NCBI GenBank assembly: GCA_040285825.1 | Contig: JAUPSS010000003.1 | Location: 1,550,001 to 1,614,000 of the forward strand | Origin: Eukaryota sp. TZLM1-RC | Taxonomy: Eukaryota > Metamonada: BaSk clade | Direction of reading: 5' to 3' | DNA: 64,000 nucleotides | In this document: positions 10,083-20,957 of the stretch, one piece after another | Layout: each line of letters starts with the position of its first letter | Position numbering within the stretch: position 1 is the stretch's first letter | Program-made: the position numbers and the translations under genes | The notes under the pieces: model-generated | Database searches by the model: none | The model's input: the letters and a program-made list of their open reading frames with translations, nothing else | What the model was told of the DNA's origin: nothing

Positions 10083-10335
10083 CTATGAATTTCACATATC
10101 ATGCATTCCCCTGTAAAATTCACTCCTGTTTTCAACTTTCTCAGTGTCTACTCACAGGCTGTAAGAGACATGTAGCGTCATTTGACAAAGACGTTCATGA
10201 TCTTCATTAATGGGCTACCTCACTTAAATACACCTACTGCTTTCACAGAACAAAGCCTTGCGACTTGATGTATCTAAGTGGGTCTACCAAATGCTACTAA
10301 GGTATTTGTAGATCGGTCTCAAAAGTTTTTCAAAA
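10083..10335 (-). ncRNA. Conserved segment past the Fanzor 3' end: candidate guide-RNA locus
   Basis: About 250 bp are conserved at high identity in copies 1 (here), 3 (46,138-46,380) and 4 (49,556-49,790), always about 100-140 bp past the nuclease stop codon and in the same relative orientation. In TnpB/Fanzor systems the guide (omega/fRNA) is encoded in just this position, overlapping or following the nuclease 3' end. Alternatively the strand opposite to the nuclease encodes a short Cys/His-rich peptide (C..C, GCKRH, YCFH): that frame is open in copies 3 and 4 but interrupted by TAA in copy 1. Both readings are hypotheses. Confidence 0.35.
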
Positions 10336-10473
10336 AAGTCAAAAATACAATAAAAAACTCAAAATAAAATATCAGATTTTCCAAAGTTTTTGTTTCTGTA
10401 TGCTCAGGTTCCTCATTCATTTCCTCAACAGAGCTTCTGGGCAAATGTATCTTTCCGGCCACAATTCTGCTTT

Positions 10474-12370
10474 CTACTTTATTTGAATATTTTTTGCAGC
10501 GGAAATATCTCTGTCACATACTATTTGACACTCAGTACAAATACCCATCTGCCATGAGCCTGCTTGAATATTCTTGGCCATGCAACAACTTGACAGTTCG
10601 CTTGTATTAAATTCACTGGTTGACAAGTGCTTCTCGTCCTTTTGATAACACAACCATTTTCTAAAAGCCCTTGCTGATCCATATCGATTGACTTTTCGGC
10701 AATGAGAAGCGAAATTAGCAGAACCCACAACAAGATAGAGTTTTTCAGGATGTCCAATCAGTCTTTGAAACTTGCTGAGACTCTCTCTGAACCGTTTCTC
10801 TTTTCGTCTGCGGTTATCAAATTTAATTCTTTTCCATTTCTGGCGATTACTTTCCAAATACACTTTCTTCCTGACCAAATTCCAATGGTTCAAAAATTGG
10901 TTGAAATTTTGAACGGAATATTGGTTGGGAGAGTGTTTACTGGGTGAAGGTTTTGTCGTGTATCTTCTGTCAGTTGGACAAGGGATAACTCCACATTGAT
11001 AATCATTTAAGAAGTAACCACATAATCTTGATTGTCCCAGATCAACGCCAATAAGGGGCCTTTCAGGTAAAATTGCGACTGGTTGTCTACGTCTTCGACG
11101 GGGCATTTTTTAGTGCCCTTCAACTGTGTTTCTCTGGTTTTGTTGGCATTAGGGTCACTTTTCATCTCTTTTTTTGATCTCCTTTTCTTTTTCGGTGGTT
11201 CATCCAGCTCATTTGTGTTTTCTGAGTCATTATTTTTACCTTCAAAGGTCAAAAGCAGTTCATTACCATTAGTTTTCAATAAAATTGTTTTTAAACTATT
11301 TTTCAAACTTTTTCTGTTGATATTAAATTTTTGATAAGGACATTGTTTGAATATTCGTTTTAGACATGTATTTTTGATAAACTTTGTTTTGGAAGATGAT
11401 CCTTCAATAAATGGAAATTTTTCACAGATTGGAAAATTTGTGCAGGTACCTCATGAAATTTAGAACTTTTATGAGAAGCTAATTGTATTATTCTAAATTT
11501 CTTCCAACAATGCATATGAGAAAAGAAAGTGAGTAAGTATTGTGAAATATTAAAATTAAAGAGAAATAGCTCACCAATTTCCTTTGATGAAAAGGTGATT
11601 TTATCATGTCAAGACAGTAGGGAAGCAGTGGTAGGAAATCTTTGAAGGGATTTCAAGACAAACTTACATGCATTTAATAAAAAGAATCTTTCTCTTGAAT
11701 TATTCAGATTGAAATTGATGTAGTGTTCAAGAACAGAATCAACAACTACTTCCTCGTATTGAGCTAATGGTTTAACTGGCAAAAGAGAGAGAATATAATT
11801 GGCACAGACATTCTTTTTATCTAGAGCTCTACAATGAGCACGAATAAAGTTTTTTGTACAGGATTGACAAATTTTAGGTAAACTTGTCTTCACGTTAGAC
11901 GCCAATTGACGAGCCCGACAAGCAAAGTAAGGAGAAAGTCCTTTTCTATTGATAAAATTACAATTCTGAGAGTGCAGCCAAGCATTGAGAAAAAGATTGA
12001 ATGAATTTCTATAAGGCACCAAAGAATTTTCCCACAAAGAAACAAGAGACCTGTCATGTGGGCATTCAGGAAGAAATCCACTGTAAAAGATATGGAGTAA
12101 TTGGCGTTGGCCTTTAGATGTGGAAGGCTTAGGAAAAGAACCAGTGGTGATGACGGTCATAAACAGATATCATACATCCTGTTCCACTAAAGCTCTAGAT
12201 GCCAACGGAAAATTTAGAAGAAAAGATTGAAGTAATAAAGAAGCTTCATGACAAATCTCGGTGACCAAAGGAAGGTCAGTCCGAATTTGTTGCACCGCTG
12301 CAGGGGTGAGCAGCGAGTTAAGTGCACAAGACCGAGTGAATACACGTGACACAGAGTGGGTGTCTGTCAT
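10474..12370 (-). pseudogene. Fanzor-like RuvC nuclease, copy 1 (N-terminal half broken, RuvC half open)
   Basis: It begins at the ATG at 12370. A TGA at residue 67 (Trp in copy 3) and further stops break the helical N-terminal half; the 210-codon C-terminal half (11106-10474) is open from an internal ATG at MPRRRRRQ. That half contains RuvC-I (GVDLGQSRL), a Gly-Ser in place of the usual RuvC-II acidic position (VVGSANF), a conserved Glu about 35 residues later (SEFNTS), a Cys pair plus CTEC zinc ribbon, and RuvC-III DRDISAAKNI. The displaced glutamate in E-F-x-T-S is the arrangement described for Fanzor proteins. A basic PPKKKRRSK stretch upstream resembles a nuclear localisation signal. A premature TAG removes the last ~22 residues present in other copies. 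This copy alone lacks the 13-bp deletion seen in copies 2 and 3. Confidence 0.75.
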
Positions 12371-12936
12371 GTAATGAGAATAAAGAGCTCATCTATCAAA
12401 TTTTACACTTGTCACCCCATTTTCGACTTCTTGTTGCCTGTTCTTGGAGGTTTTTAACCCTCAACTTGGTTTCCGGAGGTTTTCACTATTCCCACACTTT
12501 CCTCTCACTTCATAAACTGGGTTCTTATTTCCCTCACTTACCTTCTTTTTTCGAGCGTTATGACTCCCCGGTAATCTTTCAACTTCTTTCTATTACTCCC
12601 TCAGTTCATGACCCCACTACTGGCCCTCCACAAACTGCAACTTATGCTGCTCTACCACCGACGCCTCAACCGGTACAGTCCATGTACACACCTCCTGCTC
12701 CTCGCTCATCCGGTAATAGTACCTGGAAAACTTTCCTTAAAAGCTCTGATTGAAAGTCAAACAAAACTGTTAGTCATTCATCAAACAAAAACGCTTCTGT
12801 CCCTAGCGTGTCACTTGGTTTGAAACTTTCTAATGGCATCTCGAAGGAAAATGTTAACATTGTGCTAAACGAACGAGAGCTGGAAGCCCTTGTCAATACT
12901 GTTGAAGATATCTCTGTTCATTTAGACAATCTGTAA
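12346..12936 (+). pseudogene. Divergent accessory ORF of the Fanzor element, copy 1
   Basis: The plus-strand frame overlaps the Fanzor start by 25 bp and runs to the TAA at 12934-12936, followed by an AATAAA-like stretch. It is interrupted once by TGA at 12751-12753, where copy 2 has TGG. The C-terminal part (SNKNASVPS ... LNERELEALVNTVEDI) is nearly identical in copy 2. The middle is Pro/Thr/Ser-rich, the end is helical and acidic. No family recognised. It could be a second element-encoded protein or a captured host gene 3' end. Confidence 0.45.
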
Positions 12937-13433
12937 TAAAGTAAGTTATTTTGTAAATAAATAGTTGATGTTTTTTGTTGTTTATTTGAACATTATTGGC
13001 ACGTTATTATGCTAAGAAGCTCCTGAACTGTGTGTTCTAGGTTTTCTGTGTTTTATGTCTACACCATTAAGTCAAAGTTGAAAACTAAGGCCCATAGATG
13101 TCGTAGGTAGAAACCAGACGTTGGTGCAAGATCTGGTTGGTGAAAAAAAACACCAAAATGCAACCAAAGTGAAAACCACAGTAAATTTTATTGAACAATT
13201 TTAGTGAACAACAATTTTTTTGGACAATAGCTGGAAGCACCGTGGCATGCGATAAGAAAGAGTGGTGATTAGACTATTAGAAAGCAGAAACTAAGGTAGG
13301 GGGATAATGAGGGGGATTAGAGTCAGGGTGGCTGGTGAGGGGTATTTTTATTCACCCTGAAAGACCACCATAATATTTTCTTTTTTGATTGAATTTATTC
13401 CAACGAAAAACTAAACAACAAACAGAATATTCT

Positions 13434-13725
13434 TAATCTTCATATCCCAAATCAGCCAAAAAGAATTGAGTGGAAGTTTTTCCTTCATAAAACCGGCCAA
13501 GACATTATAACGCAGAAGATAATAAGGGGACAACACCTTTAAAAATAGAAAATACAATTCTGTTCTGCCAAAAAATTTTGTCAAAGATTCTTCATGTAGT
13601 TGTTTTACAATTTCAACAAAATCATCCAAGAAAGATAAAGCAAGTGGTCCAAGCTTGCCATGTAAGGAAAAAGCAAATCGACAAAGGACATAATGAGTAT
13701 GCGATTCAGCATTCAAGGATAGCAA
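13434..13725 (-). mobile_element. 3'-end fragment of an RLE-class non-LTR retrotransposon
   Basis: The minus-strand peptide FAFSLHGKLGPLALSFLDDF, continuing to LYFLFLKVLSPYYL, parallels the end of the retrotransposon at 44.6-44.9 kb (FAISLFGNIGLSGL...NRIVFCIFKSIP) at the same spacing. This is the tail of the restriction-like endonuclease region. The upstream part is absent, as expected of a 5'-truncated insertion. It abuts the end of the Fanzor element. Confidence 0.55.
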
Positions 13726-14178
13726 CTTTGCTGTTTATTTATCAATTGTAGTGTTATCGGCTACAAACGGAGGATTCTTGTGTTTTGACTGAGTCAACAA
13801 TATAAAACAATTATTACACACATCAGTTGATCGATCTCACATCAGTAAGGATAGTCGTTCCTTCAAGGCCTTCAAGCATTAAATCACCTCTATTTCGACC
13901 AAAAGAATTCACAGTATCTTCATCAACCAAACGAGAGAATAAAGGTTCTAAATGGGAAACAATTCTCTGTGACTTTGACATAAATAGAGTTGATCGCTTA
14001 CTACATCATGAACTTTTGATCGGAAAGTAAAAAAGTGGAGTGGCGTGCATAGAAGAATGTGAATCACATACAACCGCTAAAGATAGAATTACAAATTATT
14101 TTAGGTATGAAATGCAGGTATCTTCAAAAATAACAGGTATCGATTAGTAATTATAACACTTATTCAGTACTGGTCAAC
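13726..14178. other. Intergenic region upstream of the L38 gene
   Basis: Contains one 67-codon frame on the plus strand (13827-14030) with no recognisable motif. Otherwise nothing was seen. Confidence 0.35.
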
Positions 14179-14355
14179 ATGCCCAGAGTCTGCAACCAAC
14201 ATACGTTTGAAGAACTAAGTCGTGTCTCAAATGGTCGTGTTCATCAATCTAAACGCACTGGCAAGTACAAATTCAAAGTTCGTGGAGGAAGAAAATTATT
14301 CACGTTTTCTACTTCAAACGAGGGAACTGCAAAGACTCTTATGAAGAAGGTGTAG
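14179..14355 (+). CDS. RPL38: Ribosomal protein eL38, small and divergent
   Basis: A 58-residue protein starting MPRVCNQ. The core KYKFKVRGGRKLFTF matches the eL38 signature KFKVRCSRYLYTL, and it is preceded by FEELSRV, the equivalent of the helix with the IKDFLLTARR motif. The C-terminus ends AKTLMKKV, shorter than the usual ...KLKQSLPPGL tail by about ten residues. eL38 is a component of the 60S ribosomal subunit. There is no competing open frame and no interruption. A tiny intron near the end could hide the missing tail, but I did not find a convincing one. Confidence 0.65.
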   Translation: MPRVCNQHTFEELSRVSNGRVHQSKRTGKYKFKVRGGRKLFTFSTSNEGTAKTLMKKV

Positions 14356-14559
14356 TCCAGCAAATGTTGATTTGGTTATATCGAATAAAAGTCATGGTAT
14401 TTGGGTGTCTTTACACTCAATTATGTGCGATAAACAAGTTGAAATCCACACAATCTATGGATGTTTTTACTCTAAAGAAAGATTTGATTAAAAATTCAAT
14501 AAAATCAAGTCACGCAACACAGATAATGAAGCATCTCAAACTGAGGAGGAATGTTCCCT

Positions 14560-16503
14560 TAGCCCACTGACAAAAAAGTTTTACAAAAACCTCGTTGTGC
14601 GCCATTGATGGAATTCTATCACCAACGTTTTAAAGACAAACTTGTTCCAAAAGTTTTATCAAAAAAATGAATCAGTAATATTTTGTATCACACAATTGAC
14701 AAACTGACTGTGGTTTTCAAAAAAACATCCAAGAGCATTACTTTGATTACTTGGATCGGTTTGTTGTCATTTTTTATAATGTTTGGAGAAACAATAACGT
14801 TCTGAAAAAGCAAGATAAGAAAAACTTTTTATCATCCATTATTAAAGTTAAATCTCTCAAAACATGTATTGATATAGTGGTTAAAAATTTGCCATGAGAA
14901 AAAAACATCTCATCAATTAGTTCGCTATTGATTAAAGATGATGTCCCATATTTACTTCCCACTCATTCTAAAAGGGAAAAGTATTCAAAAATTTAATTTT
15001 CGTCAAAATGAAATTTGTATCCAAGAGCCGTGTTTTACATTAATATTTTTCTGGAACTGAGGAGAGTAAACTTTCTCTATTTTTGAAAAAATCTTGTATA
15101 CCATCTTATATCAGAATGGGATGGACAAAACAAGTTTGTTGGACTCGTACTTTGCCGAATACAAGGACATTTTTGGTTATAGGTCGGCTTATCATTGCAA
15201 TAATCAAGCTTGCTGATTTGGTTTTATGGGACACCATTTTAAAAATGGACGAGATTAAAAACACTAAATTTTATTCAGAAAGTTCCAAGTACATCATGTC
15301 TAGTATCGAGACTGATCTGATTGAGTACCAGTATTGTTCATTCAATCCAGAATGGACTTGAAACAATATAATCGTCGGTGCAAAAGAAACCAAAGAAGAG
15401 TGCAAATATATAGATGACCCTGGCATTAATCCTTCTCAATATCAAGATTTGACGCTTGCTGCTACTGATCCAGGCAGTTTTACTCTATTTTTCTGCCAAT
15501 TTAGATACTAGAATGACCTACTCAAAAAACCTGAGAGAGATAAATGTGTTCAGTTCAGAAACACTCAAAATTTGAGCCGAAAAGTTCCAAATTCAAAAGA
15601 ATAAGAGACAGCATACGGAATGACACTCTTATCACAATAAGAAACTTTACTGGTAGAGTAATTGATCTATCCAATTATGAACCATCTGAAGAGCAACAAC
15701 AAAGGATGGATTTAAACAGCAGTATAATTAATCAAATGACTGAAAGGACAATTAGTTTATTAAGAGGAAAAGTACCTCAAGAAATCAATATTCCCCAAGA
15801 AATTGATTACTCATTCAATTTGAGAAATAATGATGACATGACTAAATCTGTGGCAGAATGGGAAGCAACTTTATCCCAATTCAATTCCAAAAGCTGCAGG
15901 TTTGATAGATTTATGGCATATATTAAACAAAAGAACTTTGTGAACAGTATTAATGGTGAAGACTATCATCAGAAATATTGAGCGAACTGAGATGGTGGAC
16001 TGAGATTAATCGCACAAGATCTGAGGCGAAGATGATCCAGAGATTCAAATCAGTAATTGGTGATCCCAGCCAAGTAGTTATCGGAATCGGAGACTGGGAA
16101 CAACGAAAACACATGAAATTCAAAGAACCTACCTAGGGAAAAGGTTTGAGAATTCTATTCAAACGGTCTGGTTATAAGGTCTTTTTAATGCTGTTGTTTC
16201 AATTGTCAGAAAGCGGAGAAAACAGTAGAAACATTCCACTGGTGCAGAAATCATCCAAAGCCATAAAAGAGGCATGAGATGTCTATTCGTCACAGGCTTA
16301 CCATGTGTAAATCATGCAAAAGTTTGTGGAATAGAGATCGAAATGCTTCGCTGAATATGTTGGCAGTGATGGAATCACATGTAACAGGTAGAGATAGACC
16401 AGTATACCTACAGAGTGCCAAGGTTGACAAAGGTTCAAGGAACAAGGTATCAAGGAGAAAATCTTCCACTTCTCAAAAACTCAGTCCCTCTAAATTGGTG
16501 TAA
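14560..16503 (+). pseudogene. IS607-type Fanzor/TnpB-like gene, decayed (giant-virus-like lineage)
   Basis: Blocks in three frames line up with the family order. LAATDPGS at about 15,457 is the RuvC-I strand. The open part at 15,544-15,981 contains VAEWEATLSQFNSKSCRFDR and YIKQKNFVNS, a hallmark region between RuvC-I and RuvC-II. GIGDWEQRKHMKFKEPT and GKGLRILFKRSGYKV at about 16,080-16,180 are RuvC-II. CFNCQ...FHWCRNHPKP and CKSCKSLWNRDRNASLNML are the zinc ribbon and RuvC-III, followed by RPVYLQ. This pattern is what I recognise from IS607-family TnpB of giant DNA viruses and related Fanzors. Many stops and frameshifts show it is dead. It is unrelated at the sequence level to the multi-copy Fanzor. 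Its end lies 41 bp from the polycystin start codon. The N-terminal limit is uncertain. Confidence 0.75.
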
Positions 16504-16544
16504 AAAGGACACTTACTTCATTGTTATAGACAATATCTGTAATA

Positions 16545-18354
16545 ATGAAGCACCAAAGGGATCCTTCATTGTTAACTCCCTACTTAACAATAGAGGAAGC
16601 CACTCTTGTATGTCTTGAATTAGTCGCATACATCTCCTTTCTCATTATCTTCACACTTGCTTTCAAAGCTCAACGAAGTCCAATGGCTGGATATTATCTA
16701 ACAGATTCGATCAAACAACGTTTGGAAGGTCTTTCAGATGTAACTCTGCCGCGCGAGATCCTACCTTTTCTATCATCCACAATGGCTCAGAACATCTTCG
16801 CTCCACCATCAAATCGCTCATCTTCTGAACATATATTTTCCAGCTACAACACACTTATTGGTACCATTAGAATTGTTTCTAAACGTGTTCGCCTAGATTC
16901 TTGTTCTGCACCGTCATTATTTACCAAACTTGATTGCTTTGATGACTTGAATGAATATAACGAAGAAACTTCTCATTATGGTCCTTCAAAACAATTCAAG
17001 TGGTATCATCCAGAGAAAATTTCTGATCATCAATTTAAGGGTCATTTGACGAGATATTCTGGTGGTGGATACGTTGTTGAATTCCCAAAAAATCAAATGG
17101 CTGTTTTAAACCTTTTTAATTATCTGTTAATTAATGATTTTATTGATCTACAAACAAGGGTGATATTTTTTGATTTTTCTCTATACAATCCTGCAGTCAA
17201 TACCTTTGCTGTCGTCAGACTTGCCTTTGAGATTCCTAGCACAGGACAAGTAATCAGTAGTTCTACTATCAGGACTGTGAAGTTGTTTAATACCCTTTGC
17301 TCTAATGATGTTCATCGCTCTTTTCTTGAGCTTTGCGTCGTTTTTGCTGAATTAGTCTATTTTTGTGTTTCAATTGTAAGATGTAGTCAGGTTGGGTTCA
17401 AGGCTTATTTCTCTGTTTGGTATCATATTCTAGACTTGGTCATCCATTTGATGTTTGTTGGGGTAATTTACCATCGAATTGTTTCTATTGGTTTATTGAG
17501 AAATGTTAACTCCCTGAAGCATTTGGATCTGATGACTTTTGAGAAAGTTTCTTCAGTTTTGGACTATGAGCTCAATCTAATTGCTTTACTTTCGTGTTGT
17601 CTTTTCTTCAAATTATTCAAATTTTTTAGAATAAGTCATAAATTATCCCAATTAATTCACGTTATCTCAGCTGCTTTGGTCGATATTGCTTGGTTTTCCG
17701 TTGCATTTTTCGTCATCATGTTGGGTTTCGCCTGCTGGGCCAACCTTACTTTTGGTTCCCATTTACTTGATTTTAAAACAATTCAACATTCAATGATGAC
17801 CCTGTTTAGAATGATTTTGACTGATTTTGATTATTATAGTCTGTATCACGTGAACAGCGTTATAGGACCTTTGTTTTTAATTTGTTTTATGTTTTTTGCA
17901 TTTTTTGTCTTGATCAATATGTTTATTGCAATTATTACTGATTCTTTCACTCTAATAAGGGAAGCAGAAGAAGCTTATGCCGATTGCCCGTTGGTTTCCA
18001 CCATCCATTCCACTACTAGAAAATGGTTTAGAAGACTCTGTCGCTTGGTTGGATTGAGTCCCCCAACAGGAACAGAAACAAGTCCAATTAACCAACGGTT
18101 TATCATCAATAATGAGGTGTCTACTAGTGAGGTGAACGACGGACATTCAGTTCATTGTCCAAGTTGTAAAAAGTCGCTCAAAATGAAGATTATGTCGCAG
18201 TAGCTGGGTTCTAAAAGATTTGACTTTTTTATGGCGTTCACGGATTCAATTTGCCATTATTAATAGATTACCACGGTATTTCAATCGAATAAGAGAAGCT
18301 TTAGCTAGACAGCAAGCAGATCAAGATTTTGTAGAGGAAATCTTGGTTCAATGA
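16545..18354 (+). CDS. PKD2: Polycystin-2-like TRP cation channel, two exons
   Basis: The spliced protein is 593 residues. Order of parts: S1-like membrane helix near residues 25-42; a large extracellular polycystin (TOP) domain from about 50 to 260 with the family's YSGGGYVVEFP and TRVIFFDFSLYNPAVNTF; then five more membrane helices ending in the pore region (LTFGSHLLDFKTIQHSMMTL, ILTDFDYY) and S6 (FVLINMFIAIITDSF). These match PKD2 channels, which conduct Ca2+/Na+ in cilia, ER or plasma membrane. The unspliced frame ends at 18203, but removing a 28-nt GT...AG intron at 18173-18200 continues in frame for ~50 charged residues ending at 18354. C-terminal HCPSCK is a lone Cys pair. The start is 41 bp after a dead Fanzor gene and the stop ~50 bp before a live-looking one. 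Confidence 0.85.
18173..18200 (+). other. 28-nt intron in the polycystin gene
   Basis: Begins GTCGCTC and ends TGTCGCAG. Removing it joins the frame to a well-formed charged tail (LPRYFNRIREAL). An alternative acceptor three bases downstream (TAG, 31 nt) would give an equivalent frame. Confidence 0.6.
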
Positions 18355-18458
18355 TAGTCGTCCCATTAGTTAGGAGTTAATTTAATTAAGTGTGCAAATT
18401 CAATAAATATAATATCAGTTTTTAAAAAGTTTTTGTTTCGTATGCTCAGGATCCCCAT

Positions 18459-20391
18459 TCATCTCCTCAACAGAGCTTCTGGGCAAATGTATCTTTCCGG
18501 CCACAATTCCGCTTTCTTCTTAATTTGAATATTTTTTGTAGCGGAAAAACACTTTGTACACTCAGTACAAATACGCATCTGCCATGAGCCTGCTTGAATA
18601 TTCTTGGCCATGCAACAACTTGACAGTTTGCTTGTATTAAATTCACTGGTTGACAAGTGCTTCACGTCCTTTTGATAACACAACCATTTTCTGAAAGCCC
18701 TTGCTGATCCATATCGATTGACTTTTCGGCAATGAGAAGGGAAATTAGCAGAACCCACAGCAAGATAGAGTTTATCAGGATGTCCAGCCAGCCTTTGAAG
18801 TTTGTTGAGAGTCTCTCTTTTCGTCTTCGATTTATCAAATTTAATTATTTTCCATTTCTGGTGATTACTTTTTCAAATACACTTTCCTCCTGACCAAATT
18901 CCAATGGTTCAAATATTGGTGGAAATTTTGAACGGAATATTGGTTGGGAGAGTGTTTACTGAATGAAGGTTTTGTCATGTATCTTCTGCCAGTTGGACAA
19001 GGGATAACTGCACAATGATAATCATTTGAGAAGTAATCACATAATCTTGATTGTCCCAGATCAACGCCAATAAGGGGCCTTTCAGGTAAAATTTCGACTG
19101 GTTGTCTGCGTCTTCGACGGGGCATTTTTTTAGTGTCCTTCAACTGTGTTTCTCTGGTTTTGTTGGCATTAGGGTCACTTTTCATTTCTTTTTTTGATCT
19201 CCTTTTCTTTTTCGGTGGTTCATCCAGCTCATCTGTGTTTTCTGAGTCATTATTTTTACCTTCAAAGGTCAAAAGCAGTTCATTACCATTAGTTTTCAAT
19301 AAAACTTATTTAAATCTATTTTTCAAACTGTTTCTGTTGATATTGAATTTTTGGTAAGGACACTGTTTGAAGATTCGTTTCAGACATGTGTTGTTGATAA
19401 ACTTTGTTTTGGAAGATGATCTTTCAATAATTGGAAATTTTTTCACAGATTGGAAAACATGTGAAGTTACCTCATGAAATTTAGAACCTTTATGAGAAGC
19501 TAAAGGTATTATTCTAAATTTCTTCCAGCAATGCATATGAGAAAAGAAAGTGAGTAAGTATTGTGAAATTTTAAGATTGAAGAGAAAAAGCTCACCAATT
19601 TCCTTTGATGAAATAGTGATTTTATCATGTGAGGACAGTAGGTAGGCAGTGCTAGGAAATCTTTGAAAGAGTTTCAAGATAAACTTACATGCATTTAATA
19701 AAAAGAATCTTTCTCTTGAATTATTCAGATTGAAATTGATGTAGTGTTCAAGAACAGAATCAACAACAACTTCCTCGGGTTGGGCTAATTGTTCATCTGG
19801 CAAAAGTGAGAGAATATCATTGGCAAAGACATTTGTTTTATCTAGAGCTCTACAATGAGCACGAATAAAGTTTTTTGTACAGGATTGACAAATTTTAGAT
19901 AAACTTGTCTACACGTTAGACGCCAATTGACAAGCCCGACAAGCAAAGTAAGGAGAAAGCTCTTTTCTATTGATAAAATTACAATTCTGAGAGTGCAGCC
20001 AAGCATTGAGAAAAAGATTGAATGAATTTCTATAAGGCACCAACGAATTGTCCCACAAAGAAACAAGAGACCTGTCTTGTGGGCATTCAAGAAGAAATCC
20101 ACTGTAAAAGATATGGAGTAATTGGCGTTGGCCTTTAGATGCGGAAGGCTTAGGAAAAGAACTAGTGGTGATGACGGTCATAAACAGATAACATACATCC
20201 TGTTCCACTGAAGCTCTAGATGCCAACGGAAAATTTAGAAGAAAAGATTGAAGTAATAAAGAAGCTTCATGACAAATCTCGGTGACCAAAGGAAGGTCAG
20301 TCCGAATTTGTTGCACCGCTGCAGGGGTGAGCACCGAATTAAGTGCACAAGACCGAGTGAATACACGTGACACAGAGGGGTTGTCGGTCAT
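18459..20391 (-). pseudogene. Fanzor-like RuvC nuclease, copy 2 (inactivated)
   Basis: Same protein family as copies 1 and 3. The N-terminal 160 codons are open from 20391, then TAG (Lys in copy 1) interrupts, and further breaks follow near 19,300 and 18,865. It shares the 13-bp deletion with copy 3 that shifts the frame after RRRKE. RuvC-I DLGQSRL and the EFNTS block are still readable, but the RuvC-III motif is damaged (CTECTKCFSATKNI replaces CTEC...DRDISAAKNI), removing a catalytic Asp. The C-terminal tail WPERYICPEALLRR is complete. Not expected to be active. Confidence 0.75.
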
Positions 20392-20957
20392 GTAGTGAGA
20401 ATAAAGAGCTCATCTATCAAATTTTACACTTGTCACCCCATTTTCGACTTCTTGTTGCCTGTTCTGGGAGGTTTTTAACCCTCAACTTGGTTTCGGGAGG
20501 TTTTCAGTATTCCCACACTTTCCCCTCACTTCATAAACTGGGTTCTTATTTCCCTCACTTACCTTCTTTTTTCAAGCGTTATGACTCCCCGGTAATCTTT
20601 CAACTTCTTTCTATTACTCCCTCAGTTCATGACCCCACTACTGGCCCTCCATAAGCTGCAACTGATGCTGCTCTACCACCGACGCCTCAACCGGTACAGT
20701 CCATGTACACACCTCCTGCTTCTCGCTCATCCGGTAATAGTACCAGGAAAACTTTCCTTGAAAGCTCTGATTGGAAGTTAAACAAAACTGTTAGTCATTC
20801 ATCAAACAAAAACGCTTCTGTCCCTAGCGTGTTACTTGGTTTGAAGCTTTCTAATGCCATCTCGAAGGAAAATGTTAACATTGTGCTAAACGAACGAGAG
20901 CTGGAAGCCCTTGTCAATACTGTTGAAGATATCTCTGTTCATTTAGACAATCTGTAA
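20367..20957 (+). pseudogene. Divergent accessory ORF of the Fanzor element, copy 2
   Basis: Counterpart of the ORF at 12,346-12,936. Here the interruption is a TAA after TGPP at about 20,652, a position where copy 1 reads through, while the copy 1 stop is TGG here. The two copies therefore broke independently from an ancestor with a ~196-codon frame. From the internal Met at 20703 the 84-codon C-terminal part is open. No known domain; a Pro-rich middle and an acidic helical end are visible. Confidence 0.45.

Larger units (their letters stand above)
10083..13433 (-). mobile_element. Fanzor-type transposable element, copy 1
   Basis: The extent comes from comparison with the other copies. From about 10,360 to 13,433 it matches the element at 18,402-21,454; from 10,083 to about 10,335 it matches segments at 46,138-46,380 and 49,556-49,790. 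The right boundary is sharp: both long copies end with ACAGAATATTC and then diverge. It carries a minus-strand Fanzor gene, a divergent plus-strand ORF and a conserved segment past the nuclease 3' end. Termini and target duplication could not be resolved by eye. Confidence 0.7.

Noticed and set aside
11007-11306. A separate 99-codon gene with a nuclear localisation signal
   Set aside because: It is the middle part of the Fanzor frame in copy 1, continuous in copy 3, with a frame change just after it.
14560-16503. The window as a giant-virus genome or an endogenous viral block
   Set aside because: Only one decayed transposon gene looks viral. The surrounding genes are ordinary eukaryotic genes with introns, and no viral core gene (capsid, packaging ATPase, polymerase) was seen.
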